Positions 1-5,265 of a DNA stretch of 7,728 nt are shown piece after piece (the first letter of the stretch is position 1; each line of letters starts with the position of its first letter). The stretch spans positions 1 through 7,728 of the forward strand of contig PWFL01000058.1 of NCBI GenBank assembly GCA_003553825.1. Direction: 5' to 3'. Under the pieces are notes generated by a model. That model was not told where the DNA came from. It was given only the letters and a program-made list of their open reading frames with translations, and did not search any database. The DNA comes from Candidatus Iainarchaeum sp. GTDB lineage: Archaea > B1Sed10-29. Made by a program: the position numbers and the translations under genes.

Positions 1-89
1 TATCTACACAAGCAATGAGACTAGCAAGACACGCAGGCAGAAAAACAGTAACCGCAGAAGACATCCGACTATCATCCAGACAACTTTAA
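1..89 (+). CDS. Archaeal histone, C-terminal part (5' end outside window)
   Basis: The reading frame starting at base 3 gives 28 residues ending in a TAA stop at 87-89. They include ARHAGRKTVTAEDIRL, which matches the end of helix 2, loop L2 (HAGRKTV) and helix 3 (AEDI) of HMf-type archaeal histones. These proteins dimerise through the histone fold and wrap DNA into nucleosome-like or extended hypernucleosome particles. The loop L2 Arg-Lys-Thr is the conserved DNA-contacting segment of the family, and it is present here. The start, helix 1 and most of helix 2 lie to the left of the window, so length and paralogue cannot be judged. The gene ends three residues after the usual end of helix 3, without a C-terminal tail. 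Identification is strong despite the short fragment because this is the most conserved part of the fold. Confidence 0.9.
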   Translation, partial: STQAMRLARHAGRKTVTAEDIRLSSRQL

Positions 90-113
90 AGGCTTCTAAA
101 GCTTAATACCTGC

Positions 114-121
114 ATATAAAA
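114..121 (+). promoter_or_regulatory. Candidate TATA box for a noncoding transcript
   Basis: ATATAAAA, 25 bases after the histone stop. Using the usual archaeal spacing of about 25-27 bases, the predicted start of transcription is near 142. That is exactly where a sequence pairing with 202-208 begins. No protein gene starts within 185 bases downstream, so the box would serve a small RNA or a long leader of the ThiI-like gene. Inferred only from motif and spacing. Confidence 0.4.
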
Positions 122-128
122 CCCGAAA

Positions 129-220
129 GGAAGCATAAGCCGGTTCATGGCTATGTTTCCCTGTAACACTGAAAAGGACACGAGGGGGTGAAACCCCTCC
201 TCCATACCTTTTCTTCTTTT
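129..220 (+). ncRNA. Structured intergenic region; candidate small RNA or leader
   Basis: No ORF covers this stretch, yet it is rich in base pairing. (a) GGAAGCAU at 129-136 pairs with AUGUUUCC at 153-160 and AGCC at 138-141 with GGCU at 149-152: 12 bp with one G-U and one bulged A, around a 7-nt loop. (b) GAGGGG at 182-187 pairs with CCCCUC at 194-199 around a GUGAAA loop. (c) AAAAGG at 172-177 pairs with CCUUUU at 207-212, enclosing (b). (d) Alternatively, GGU (142-144) and AUGG (147-150) pair with CCAUACC (202-208), closing a molecule of about 67 nt that would start where the upstream TATA box predicts. Stems (a), (c) and (d) compete. A T-rich tail at 209-220 could end transcription. I do not recognise a tRNA, SRP RNA, RNase P RNA, C/D or H/ACA guide, or known riboswitch consensus. 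Confidence 0.4.
208..220 (+). terminator. T-rich terminator candidate
   Basis: CTTTTCTTCTTTT follows the GC-rich hairpin at 182-199. Archaeal termination depends mainly on non-template-strand T-runs, so this is a plausible end for the candidate RNA and perhaps for the histone transcript. It is the clearest pyrimidine tract on the plus strand in this region. Confidence 0.4.
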
Positions 221-264
221 AGTTCTCCACCAAACTCCAATCTTTAATACACTTAAACCACAAT

Positions 265-283
265 AACTCTACAACTCTACAAC
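265..283 (+). repeat. Short direct repeat, 8-bp unit, 2.4 copies
   Basis: AACTCTAC at 265-272 is repeated at 273-280 and followed by AAC. It lies between a weak TATA-like CTTTAATA (242-249) and the start codon of the ThiI-like gene at 308, so it would be in the 5' leader or near the transcription start. It is too short to assign a role. Confidence 0.5.
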
Positions 284-307
284 ATTAGAAATAGGGCTGG
301 AAAAAAC

Positions 308-1132
308 ATGATAATAGGCAGATTCGGAGAAATATTCCTCAAGTCAAAACCAGTTAAGAAGAGATTCCTATCGCAACTAGGAAACAACATGCGCACAGCT
401 CTGAGAAGAGAAGAAATAGAAGCAAAAGTAAAAGAAAAGAGACTGAGACTATACGTATATCCGAAACATGATTCTAAAGAATCTGAAGCTCTAAATACCT
501 TGAAAAGAGTATTCGGGATAGTATCTCTGTCCAGAGCAACTGAAACAGAGCCAGAAAAACAACGGATAAAGGAAAAGACGGAAGAAATGATCAAGGAATG
601 GCCGAATACAGGAACATTTGCAGTGAGAGCGCAGAGAATAACAAAGGATCATCCGTTCACGAGTAAAGATCTTGAGGAAGAGCTAGGAGCAGCAATAAAC
701 AATGAAAAAAACCTAGAAGTGGATCTTGACAATCCTGATAGAACTCTTTACGTGGAAATATACAATGATAAAGCACATGTATTCACCGAAAAGATAAGAG
801 GAACGGGAGGAGGACCACTTGGAGTGGCGGGAACACTCAAATCACCGTTAAAAACACCGGAAGATCTTGCAGCCGCCTGGATGATGATGAAAAGAGGCTG
901 CATGATAAAACCCATTAATGCTAAAGACATAAACCCTGAACTGAAAAAATCCTTTCAAGAATGGAATCTAACACGCAAAGAACCGGAAGGACCAGTAGGA
1001 ACAGTAACAGGATCCACAAAAATGGAAAAATCTATAAAAGACCACGAAGAATACCAAAGACCGGTATACACACCTCTTATAGGGATGGATCAAAAAGAAA
1101 TAGAACAATTAAAATGTAGGATAATGAACTAA
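308..1132 (+). CDS. ThiI-like THUMP protein with degenerate PP-loop domain
   Basis: The protein has 274 aa. Residues 1-70 match the N-terminal ferredoxin-like domain of archaeal ThiI (GRFGEIFLKSKPVKKRF) and about 70-165 the THUMP tRNA-binding domain, ending in the linker IRGTGGGPLG. ThiI normally continues with a PP-loop ATPase carrying an SGGxDS loop and catalytic cysteines; it adenylates and thiolates U8 of tRNA and is about 370-400 aa long. Here the loop position (176-190) reads TLKSPLKTPEDLAAA, with no SGGxDS, but flanking ThiI landmarks survive: AAWMMMKRGC (189-198), a VTG motif near 232, and PLIGMDQKEI near the C-terminus. The middle and end of the domain are shortened in frame. The reading frame is open throughout, which argues against a fresh pseudogene. 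It probably binds tRNA; thiolation activity is unlikely unless a separate PP-loop protein supplies it. The ATG start has only a weak purine-rich site upstream. Confidence 0.85.
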   Translation: MIIGRFGEIFLKSKPVKKRFLSQLGNNMRTALRREEIEAKVKEKRLRLYVYPKHDSKESEALNTLKRVFGIVSLSRATETEPEKQRIKEKTEEMIKEWPNTGTFAVRAQRITKDHPFTSKDLEEELGAAINNEKNLEVDLDNPDRTLYVEIYNDKAHVFTEKIRGTGGGPLGVAGTLKSPLKTPEDLAAAWMMMKRGCMIKPINAKDINPELKKSFQEWNLTRKEPEGPVGTVTGSTKMEKSIKDHEEYQRPVYTPLIGMDQKEIEQLKCRIMN

Positions 1133-1176
1133 GGGATAGGTAAAGTAAAAACCAATAACTGAAGTCAACCGAAAAG

Positions 1177-1184
1177 CTATAAAA
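1177..1184 (+). promoter_or_regulatory. TATA box upstream of the DUF6485 gene
   Basis: CTATAAAA preceded by a purine-rich CGAAAAG resembling a BRE. The spacing puts transcription start near 1205-1210, leaving a leader of about 25 nt before the GTG at 1232. This suggests the small cysteine protein has its own promoter and is not merely read through from the ThiI-like gene, whose stop is 45 bases upstream. Confidence 0.5.
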
Positions 1185-1231
1185 GAAAAACCCCTTACAT
1201 AATACCGAGCCGGAGCAAACAAAGTGATAAC

Positions 1232-1438
1232 GTGGAAAGAGAAAAATGCCCTAACATAGAACAAAACCTGGAAGACTGCCCATGCACCTATCCAGGATGC
1301 CCGAGAAAAGGCAAATGCTGCGAGTGCGTAAGGCACCACACTGAAAAAAACGAGCTACCCGCATGTGCATTCTCCGAACAAGCGGAACAAACCTATGATA
1401 GATCATTCGAGAAATTCATAGAAGATCAGAGCAAATAA
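1232..1438 (+). CDS. Small cysteine-rich protein, DUF6485 type
   Basis: The protein has 68 aa with eight cysteines at 6, 16, 18, 23, 29, 30, 32 and 45, plus His35-His36. The pattern C-x9-C-x-C-x4-C, then KGKCCECVRHH and LPACAF, followed by the helix AEQTYDRSFEKF, fits the small DUF6485 family of anaerobic archaea and bacteria as I remember it. The cysteines probably bind zinc or an iron-sulfur cluster, but the function is not known to me. The start is a GTG, with no ATG available upstream in frame and a first cysteine only six residues in, so a later start would remove conserved residues. It follows the ThiI-like gene by about 100 bases. A link to sulfur transfer is tempting, but it is inference from position only. 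Confidence 0.8.
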   Translation: MEREKCPNIEQNLEDCPCTYPGCPRKGKCCECVRHHTEKNELPACAFSEQAEQTYDRSFEKFIEDQSK

Positions 1439-1442
1439 TTTC

Positions 1443-1450
1443 AAATATAA
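1443..1450 (+). promoter_or_regulatory. TATA-like element before the charged-tail protein gene
   Basis: AAATATAA in a run AAATATAAAAAAC, about 35 bases before the ATG at 1482. Predicted transcription start near 1472 leaves a very short leader. An AAAGGT ribosome site at 1469-1474 would then be only partly transcribed, so the gene may instead be read from the upstream promoter. Confidence 0.35.
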
Positions 1451-1481
1451 AAAACTCGAATATATTAGAAAGGTATTGAAA

Positions 1482-2177
1482 ATGGTTGAAATCCAATCCA
1501 ATCCCAAAGAAATAATGAAAGAACTAAAATCAAAACCAAGAGACCTAAAAAACCTGTTACTGCGGAAAAGCCCGGACAGAAAACTCCTACTCTACTTCTC
1601 GCTGGGATACCTCTCAGATATATACATGGACAATGCCGAACAGATGATGAAACAGGGAAAATCAATAGAAAGAGACTACTTCAATCGAAAATCAATGCAG
1701 ATAAAAAACATATCCAGGAAAGTATTCGGTCAGTCCCCTAATAAAGACATATACACAGGTGAATTCAAAGTACCGAATGGCTGGGCAGTAAAAATGGAGA
1801 AAGGAGAAATAGATCAACTAGCACAGTTCTGCGTACAGAACCTGCCCGAAGCACCGGACCTAAGGGACCCGGAAGACATCCAGGAATTCATAACCGAGAA
1901 ACTAAAAACCTACAAGAAAACAGGAGTGGTTAGAAAATTCGTGAAAGAAATAAAAGACACAATGAAAAACACTAAAAACCCGACGAAGCTACTAACCCTG
2001 CTAGAACTCACATTCCTACTGGAAAACGTTAACGAAGTGCTAGAAGCAATAAAAGAAGAACAAAAAGAAGAGAAAGAAGAAATCAAGGATAAAGAAGAAT
2101 CAGAAAAGAAAGAAGAAACAACGGAAGAACTAGAAGGAATAAAGAAAGAAGGAATATCAGTGGACGAAATCAAGTAA
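1482..2177 (+). CDS. Uncharacterised protein with Glu/Lys-rich C-terminal tail
   Basis: The protein has 231 aa from the ATG at 1482, chosen over an in-frame TTG at 1476 because AAAGGT at 1469-1474 sits eight bases before the ATG. I do not recognise a family. Residues about 1-185 look like a soluble, mostly helical globular domain containing a hydrophobic-aromatic stretch near residue 35 (LLLYFSLGYLSDIYMD). Residues about 188-220 are almost only Glu and Lys (EEQKEEKEEIKDKEE), which predicts a charged helix or disordered tail. There is no signal peptide, membrane segment or cysteine cluster. It is convergent with the membrane protein gene on the opposite strand; the stops are 17 bases apart. 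Codon use is like its neighbours (AAA, GAA, ATA), so nothing suggests recent transfer. The ORF is clearly real by length and composition, but the role is unknown. Confidence 0.75.
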   Translation: MVEIQSNPKEIMKELKSKPRDLKNLLLRKSPDRKLLLYFSLGYLSDIYMDNAEQMMKQGKSIERDYFNRKSMQIKNISRKVFGQSPNKDIYTGEFKVPNGWAVKMEKGEIDQLAQFCVQNLPEAPDLRDPEDIQEFITEKLKTYKKTGVVRKFVKEIKDTMKNTKNPTKLLTLLELTFLLENVNEVLEAIKEEQKEEKEEIKDKEESEKKEETTEELEGIKKEGISVDEIK

Positions 2178-2194
2178 AGGTTCTAATATAAATC

Positions 2195-2521
2195 CTAAAG
2201 AGCTACTATTATACTTATAATCTCTTCCACTAACATTAATACAAGCGTGAAACCAGCTACAATAGAACCCAATCCATCGAAAAGAAGGATTAAAACAATT
2301 GATAGAGCTACTCCAGCCAAAAAAGTCATCTCATTCTTCTTAACAAATAAATCCCAAACTCCTTTAAGGACTAGAACCACGGCTAGCATGGATACTAGCG
2401 AAAACATAACAGTATAGGCATTTGACTTTGGGAAAGAGTGCTCGAACACTATGAATATGGCAAACACCATGACTATGAACCCAGCTCCAAAGTTCTCTAT
2501 CGATATCCCGTCATCACCCAT
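2195..2521 (-). CDS. Small four-helix integral membrane protein
   Basis: The protein has 108 aa if started at the ATG at 2521; GTG (2530) and ATG (2527) lie just upstream in frame. I prefer 2521 because GGTGAT, a good match to the archaeal Shine-Dalgarno, lies four bases before it and would overlap the earlier starts. Four hydrophobic segments can be seen: about 12-27 (GAGFIVMVFAIFIVF), 36-56, 66-82 and 85-107. Loops are short, with KK at about 61-62 between helices 2 and 3. There are no cysteines, metal-site histidines or recognised transporter motifs, so no function is offered. The gene stands alone on the minus strand, with its own TATA box at 2574-2582. Small lone membrane proteins like this are common and poorly characterised in archaea. 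Confidence 0.7.
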   Translation of the reverse strand: MGDDGISIENFGAGFIVMVFAIFIVFEHSFPKSNAYTVMFSLVSMLAVVLVLKGVWDLFVKKNEMTFLAGVALSIVLILLFDGLGSIVAGFTLVLMLVEEIISIIVAL

Positions 2522-2573
2522 ATTCATCACCTTTAATTAACACTCCTATTTGTAATATTTATGCACGCAAGGG

Positions 2574-2582
2574 TTTATATAT
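2574..2582 (-). promoter_or_regulatory. TATA box for the small membrane protein gene
   Basis: On the minus strand this reads AATATATAAA, a near-perfect archaeal TATA element with an A-rich BRE-like flank. Predicted start near 2552 leaves a leader of about 30 nt with the GGTGAT site. The same bases on the plus strand read TTTATATATT, so a weak divergent promoter is possible, but the ribosomal operon has a better-placed box at 2649. Confidence 0.5.
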
Positions 2583-2648
2583 TTTTGCAGTCCAAACCTA
2601 AAAAAAGAAAATAGGTACAATATACTCCAAAAAAGCTCCTAAAAACCA

Positions 2649-2658
2649 ATTTATAAAT
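2649..2658 (+). promoter_or_regulatory. Promoter of the eL21-rpoF-DUF655-ksgA cluster
   Basis: ATTTATAAAT is a strong TATA match, and a second possible box GGTATAAAAA starts at 2665. Predicted starts are near 2680-2695, leaving a leader of about 50-60 nt that is nearly free of T until the AGGTGA Shine-Dalgarno at 2731-2736. The tandem boxes may give two start sites. Confidence 0.5.
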
Positions 2659-2742
2659 ACACCGGGTATAAAAAACAAACACGTGAAAGAAACACAACCA
2701 AGTGAACAAAACCCGTTAAAACGACCGAAAAGGTGAACAAAA

Positions 2743-3066
2743 ATGGTTAAATTCAAGAAAAAAGGAACAAGAGCAAAAACAAGAAGCCAGTTAACCAAGT
2801 CAACAAGAGAAAAAGGAACACCCAATGTCAACGACCTACTCAAAGAATTCGAACAAGGAGAAAAAGTACACGTAAAACCAAATCCAGCAATAACATCCGG
2901 ACTACCATACAGAAGATTCTTCGGAAAAACCGGGGAAATAACCGGAAAACAAGGAAGATGCTACAAAGTAAAACTGAGCGACCAAGGAAGCAAAAAAGAA
3001 CAAATAATCCATCCAGTACATCTAAAAAAACAAGAAAAAAACAACGGGAAAACCAAATCAACATAA
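2743..3066 (+). CDS. rpl21e: Large-subunit ribosomal protein eL21 (L21e)
   Basis: The protein has 107 aa. The segments KKGTRAKTRSQLTKSTREKG (2-25 region), LLKEFEQGEKVHVKPNPAI, GLPYRRFFGKTGEITGKQGR and VHLKKQ line up along the whole archaeal/eukaryotic L21e family: a basic N-terminal extension that enters rRNA, an SH3-like barrel with GKTG, and a C-terminal strand. Family members are usually about 95-100 aa; the extra residues here are a Lys/Asn/Thr-rich tail after the conserved HLK. It is a structural protein of the 50S subunit. The ATG is fixed by AGGTGA six bases upstream. It heads the cluster with rpoF, DUF655 and ksgA, an order conserved widely in archaea. The coding strand is extremely rich in A, as in the following genes. 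Confidence 0.95.
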   Translation: MVKFKKKGTRAKTRSQLTKSTREKGTPNVNDLLKEFEQGEKVHVKPNPAITSGLPYRRFFGKTGEITGKQGRCYKVKLSDQGSKKEQIIHPVHLKKQEKNNGKTKST

Positions 3067-3132
3067 CAGCGTAAAAAACCCTCACCCAGCAAAAAACAAC
3101 AAAAACAACAAAACCTAGCCAGGTGTATAAAA

Positions 3133-3492
3133 ATGATAGGAAAAGAAATCAAGAACAAAAAATCAATAACCATACCAGAAGTAAGAGAAAACCTAGAAAA
3201 AAGAAAAGAACAACTAGGAGACGAAGAAGAACTCACATACGAGCAAAAAACCACAATGCAATACGCGGAAAAATTCGGAAAAGCCGAAGCAGAAAGAGCA
3301 AAAGAAGCAGGACAAGAAATAAAAGACCTAGACATAGACGAAAAACTCGCAGTCAGACTAGTTAACCTAATGCCATTCAACGAAGACCAAGTAAACCTAG
3401 TGTTCGAAAAAGAAAGATTCGACATAGACGAAGAAAAAACGAACAAAGTGCTCAAAATAGTGGATGATTTACGTGAAGCAACATCTGAATAA
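3133..3492 (+). CDS. rpoF: DNA-directed RNA polymerase subunit F (Rpb4-like)
   Basis: The protein has 119 aa. The N-terminal MIGKEIKNKKSITIPEVREN, the central helix with LTYEQKTTMQYAEKFGK, and the C-terminal HRDC-like helical bundle (VRLVNLMPFNEDQVNLVFEKERFDI) match archaeal RpoF. With RpoE (Rpb7) it forms the stalk of RNA polymerase, which helps open-complex formation, processivity and termination. The key family feature, the conserved MP followed by acidic and hydrophobic residues near 76-90, is present and the length is normal. AGGTGT six bases before the ATG gives the start. It is separated from eL21 by 66 bases, nearly all A and C. The rpoE partner is not in this window, as is usual for archaea, where rpoE and rpoF are unlinked. 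Confidence 0.93.
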   Translation: MIGKEIKNKKSITIPEVRENLEKRKEQLGDEEELTYEQKTTMQYAEKFGKAEAERAKEAGQEIKDLDIDEKLAVRLVNLMPFNEDQVNLVFEKERFDIDEEKTNKVLKIVDDLREATSE

Positions 3493-3524
3493 AAACCCGA
3501 AAAAACAAATGAGGAAGATTCAAA

Positions 3525-4097
3525 ATGAAAAAAGAAGAACAAGCAATAGCACTAGAGCACCTGAAAAAGGGCTACAAAAACGACTACAAAAACGAGCCCA
3601 TAGTGCAAGGTATAGGCACAAAGTACTTCACTCTCCTAGAACTAGTTCCAAAAGAAGACAAAAAAATATCACTAGGAGAAAAAATCTACATAGGAAAAGA
3701 CGACAGAGAAAAAATAGAATACATAAAATCCACTCTAGAGTACAAGGACCTCACCACCACAGCTAAAAACGAACTAGAAAACGTAGCAAAGACACTAGTG
3801 GAGGAAAACGAGGAAAAATTCATTAAATTCTTCAACACCACAGGAGCTATAACAATAAAAGAACACAGCCTAGAACTACTACCAGGAATAGGCAAAAAAC
3901 ACATGGAGAAAATCCTTGACCAAAGAAGAAAAGAAGAATTCAAAAGCTACGAAGACCTGGAAGAAAGAGTAGAACTAATGCCCGATCCAAAAGAATCACT
4001 AGCAAAAAGACTAATAGAAGAAATAAAAGGAAACACCAAGTACAGACTATTCACCAAGTCCAAGGACAAAAAAAGCAAAAAAAGAAGAAAAAGATAG
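3525..4097 (+). CDS. DUF655 family protein with OB-like and helix-hairpin-helix parts
   Basis: The protein has 190 aa. Archaeal DUF655 proteins are about 180-200 aa and almost always lie between rpoF and ksgA, as here. The N-terminal half (IVQGIGTKYFTLLELVPK, then GEKIYIGKDDREKIEYIKSTLEYKDLT) is an OB-like beta domain. A helix-hairpin-helix motif with LPGIGKK at 119-125 is followed by MEKILDQRRKEEFKSYEDLEERV, a nucleic-acid-binding arrangement. The last dozen residues (KDKKSKKRRKR) form a strongly basic tail likely to touch RNA. The molecular function is not established to my knowledge; binding to rRNA or tRNA in ribosome assembly is the inference from fold and neighbours. The ATG is preceded by GAGGAAG about ten bases away. 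The gap to rpoF is 32 bases. Confidence 0.9.
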   Translation: MKKEEQAIALEHLKKGYKNDYKNEPIVQGIGTKYFTLLELVPKEDKKISLGEKIYIGKDDREKIEYIKSTLEYKDLTTTAKNELENVAKTLVEENEEKFIKFFNTTGAITIKEHSLELLPGIGKKHMEKILDQRRKEEFKSYEDLEERVELMPDPKESLAKRLIEEIKGNTKYRLFTKSKDKKSKKRRKR

Positions 4098-4161
4098 ACA
4101 AAGCAAAACCTAAAAAGCTCTAATCCACTCGTAGATCTAATACTCATCAAAAAAGATCCAC

Positions 4162-4929
4162 ATGAACCTAAAGCAAAAAATACAGAAACAAGAAAGACAA
4201 CACGGATTCCGAGCCAACCCACTAAAAGACCAGTACTTCCTCAAAAACAACTCAACAATACAAAGAATAGCAAGACACGGAAGAATAAAACCAAAAGACA
4301 CAGTACTAGAAATAGGGCCGGGCCCAGGATACCTAACAAAAGAACTAGCAAAAAAAGCAAACAAAGTAATAGCAATAGAAAAAGACAAAGAACTAAAACC
4401 AATCCTGAAACAAACACTAAAAGAACAAGATAATATAGAATACATCTGGAACGACTGCCTTGAAATAAATTATCCAGATTTCGATAAAACAGTATCGAGC
4501 CTACCATTCTCCATATCCACACCATTCACATTCAAACTACTCGACTACGACTTTAAAAGAGCAGTACTAGTGTACCAAAAAGAAGTAGGGGAAAAAATGA
4601 CAGCCAAACCAGGAGACAGCAACTACGGAAGACTCAGCGTGATGATCCAAACCTACTTCAAGCCAAAACTAAGAGAAATACTTCCAAGAAAAGAGTTCTA
4701 CCCCAAACCAGAAGTGGACGCCGCAGTCATGATACTAAAACCCAGAGAAAAACAACGAGATGAAAAATACGACAAATTCATCAGAGAAATATTCAGATAC
4801 AGAAACAAAAATCTACATAACGCGGTTGAACACGGGTTCAACATAGATATACAGGACAAAAGAAAAGTAAAAGATCTATCTCTAGAAGAACTTGAAGAAG
4901 TATACGGGCAGATCAGAAGCGAAATATAA
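4162..4929 (+). CDS. ksgA: 16S rRNA dimethyladenosine transferase KsgA/Dim1
   Basis: The protein has 255 aa. The Rossmann SAM-binding motif I is VLEIGPGPGYLT (E50-I51-G52-P53-G54), preceded by DQYFLKN at 23-29, the KsgA DQHFL-type element. AIEKDKEL follows, whose acidic residue binds the SAM ribose. Motif IV, usually NLPY, reads SLPF here (S113-L114-P115-F116), followed by SIS and FTFKLL. Later YQKEVGEKM and AKPGDSNYGRLSV and the C-terminal helical domain FYPKPEVDAAVMIL are typical. It methylates two adjacent adenines in the 3' hairpin of 16S rRNA at the decoding end, as a late 30S assembly checkpoint. The Asn-to-Ser change affects the residue that contacts the target adenine in this class; Ser is tolerated in related N6-adenine methyltransferases. 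There is no clear Shine-Dalgarno before the ATG, only AAAGATCC. It closes the cluster 64 bases after DUF655. Confidence 0.93.
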   Translation: MNLKQKIQKQERQHGFRANPLKDQYFLKNNSTIQRIARHGRIKPKDTVLEIGPGPGYLTKELAKKANKVIAIEKDKELKPILKQTLKEQDNIEYIWNDCLEINYPDFDKTVSSLPFSISTPFTFKLLDYDFKRAVLVYQKEVGEKMTAKPGDSNYGRLSVMIQTYFKPKLREILPRKEFYPKPEVDAAVMILKPREKQRDEKYDKFIREIFRYRNKNLHNAVEHGFNIDIQDKRKVKDLSLEELEEVYGQIRSEI

Positions 4930-4949
4930 AACCTCAATCATATTATTTA

Positions 4950-4974
4950 ATAGGTTCAAATCCCATCCGAGGCT
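4950..4974 (+). other. tRNA T-arm/3'-end-like fragment, possible integration remnant
   Basis: ATAGG (4950-4954), TTCAAAT (4955-4961) and CCCAT (4962-4966) form a T-arm with four of five pairs, followed by CCGAGGC as a possible 3' acceptor strand and one discriminator base. No matching GCCTCGG 5' acceptor, D-arm or anticodon arm lies upstream; that space is ksgA. On the minus strand it would read GFEPI, the peptide signature often seen antisense to tRNA 3' ends. Tyrosine integrases commonly duplicate tRNA 3' ends, so it may mark one edge of an inserted segment holding the toxin-antitoxin pair. It could be chance. Confidence 0.3.
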
Positions 4975-4983
4975 TGCGTGGTT

Positions 4984-5265
4984 TTATTCTAGAAAGTCGT
5001 ATCCTTTGGATCTGTGAATTATCTCTGTTATCTTTACCATTTCTTCTTCTATAACATATATTGCTCTGTAGTCTCCTATTCTGAGCCTGTAGAGCTTTGG
5101 ATCCTCCGATCCTTTTATTTTCCTTATGTCCAGCTTTGCTCTTGGTTTCCATGGTTCTTTCTTTAGTTTCTTGAGTTTTTTCTTTATTCTGTCTGGATTC
5201 TCCGTGTTTTTTAGCTGTTTGGCTGTTTTTTTACTTATTTTTACTTTATATTTGGTCAAGGTCAA
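4984..5265 (-). CDS. RelE/ParE-superfamily toxin
   Basis: The protein has 93 aa (91 if the second TTG at 5259 is used). It is very rich in Lys in the N-terminal helices (IKKKLKKLKKEPWKP). The core strands carry the RelE/ParE signature YRLRIGDYRAIYVI (59-72) and a final strand ending EIIHRSKGYDFLE, with Arg60, Arg62, Arg67, His84, Arg85 and Tyr89 in the positions where RelE relatives keep basic or aromatic residues for mRNA cleavage in the ribosomal A site. RelE enzymes cut mRNA and ParE relatives inhibit gyrase; the HR-x3-Y end favours the RelE side. There is no ATG: start is a TTG with GGAG four bases ahead (ten for the second TTG), inside the antitoxin gene. The 20-base overlap indicates translational coupling, typical of toxin-antitoxin operons. 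Gene order is antitoxin first. Confidence 0.88.
   Translation of the reverse strand: MTLTKYKVKISKKTAKQLKNTENPDRIKKKLKKLKKEPWKPRAKLDIRKIKGSEDPKLYRLRIGDYRAIYVIEEEMVKITEIIHRSKGYDFLE

Noticed and set aside
142..208. tRNA gene in the region after the histone
   Set aside because: The size and end pairing are tRNA-like, but there is a 2-nt bulge in the would-be acceptor stem, no TTCRA T-loop in the hairpin at 182-199, and no convincing D or anticodon arm.
2574..2673. A small gene on the plus strand between the membrane protein and eL21
   Set aside because: No ORF with a start and ribosome site; the stretch is explained by promoter elements for the two flanking transcripts.
3123..3365. Plus-strand ORF of 80 codons, very Arg/Lys-rich
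   Set aside because: It overlaps rpoF in another frame, and its Arg/Lys richness is just what A-rich DNA gives when read out of frame; no family resemblance.
2961..3542. Minus-strand ORF of 193 codons, Ser/Phe-rich
   Set aside because: Antisense of eL21, rpoF and the DUF655 start; Ser/Phe/Leu composition is typical of the complement of A-rich coding DNA.
3464..3766. Plus-strand ORF of 100 codons across the rpoF-DUF655 junction
   Set aside because: Basic, low-complexity out-of-frame translation overlapping two well-supported genes.
4241..4525. Minus-strand hydrophobic ORF resembling a membrane protein
   Set aside because: Antisense to the conserved SAM-binding region of ksgA; Leu/Val runs come from reverse-complemented A-rich codons.
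4943..5152. Minus-strand ORF of 69 codons ending GFEPIK
   Set aside because: Out of frame with the toxin gene it overlaps; its end is simply the antisense of the tRNA T-arm-like fragment.
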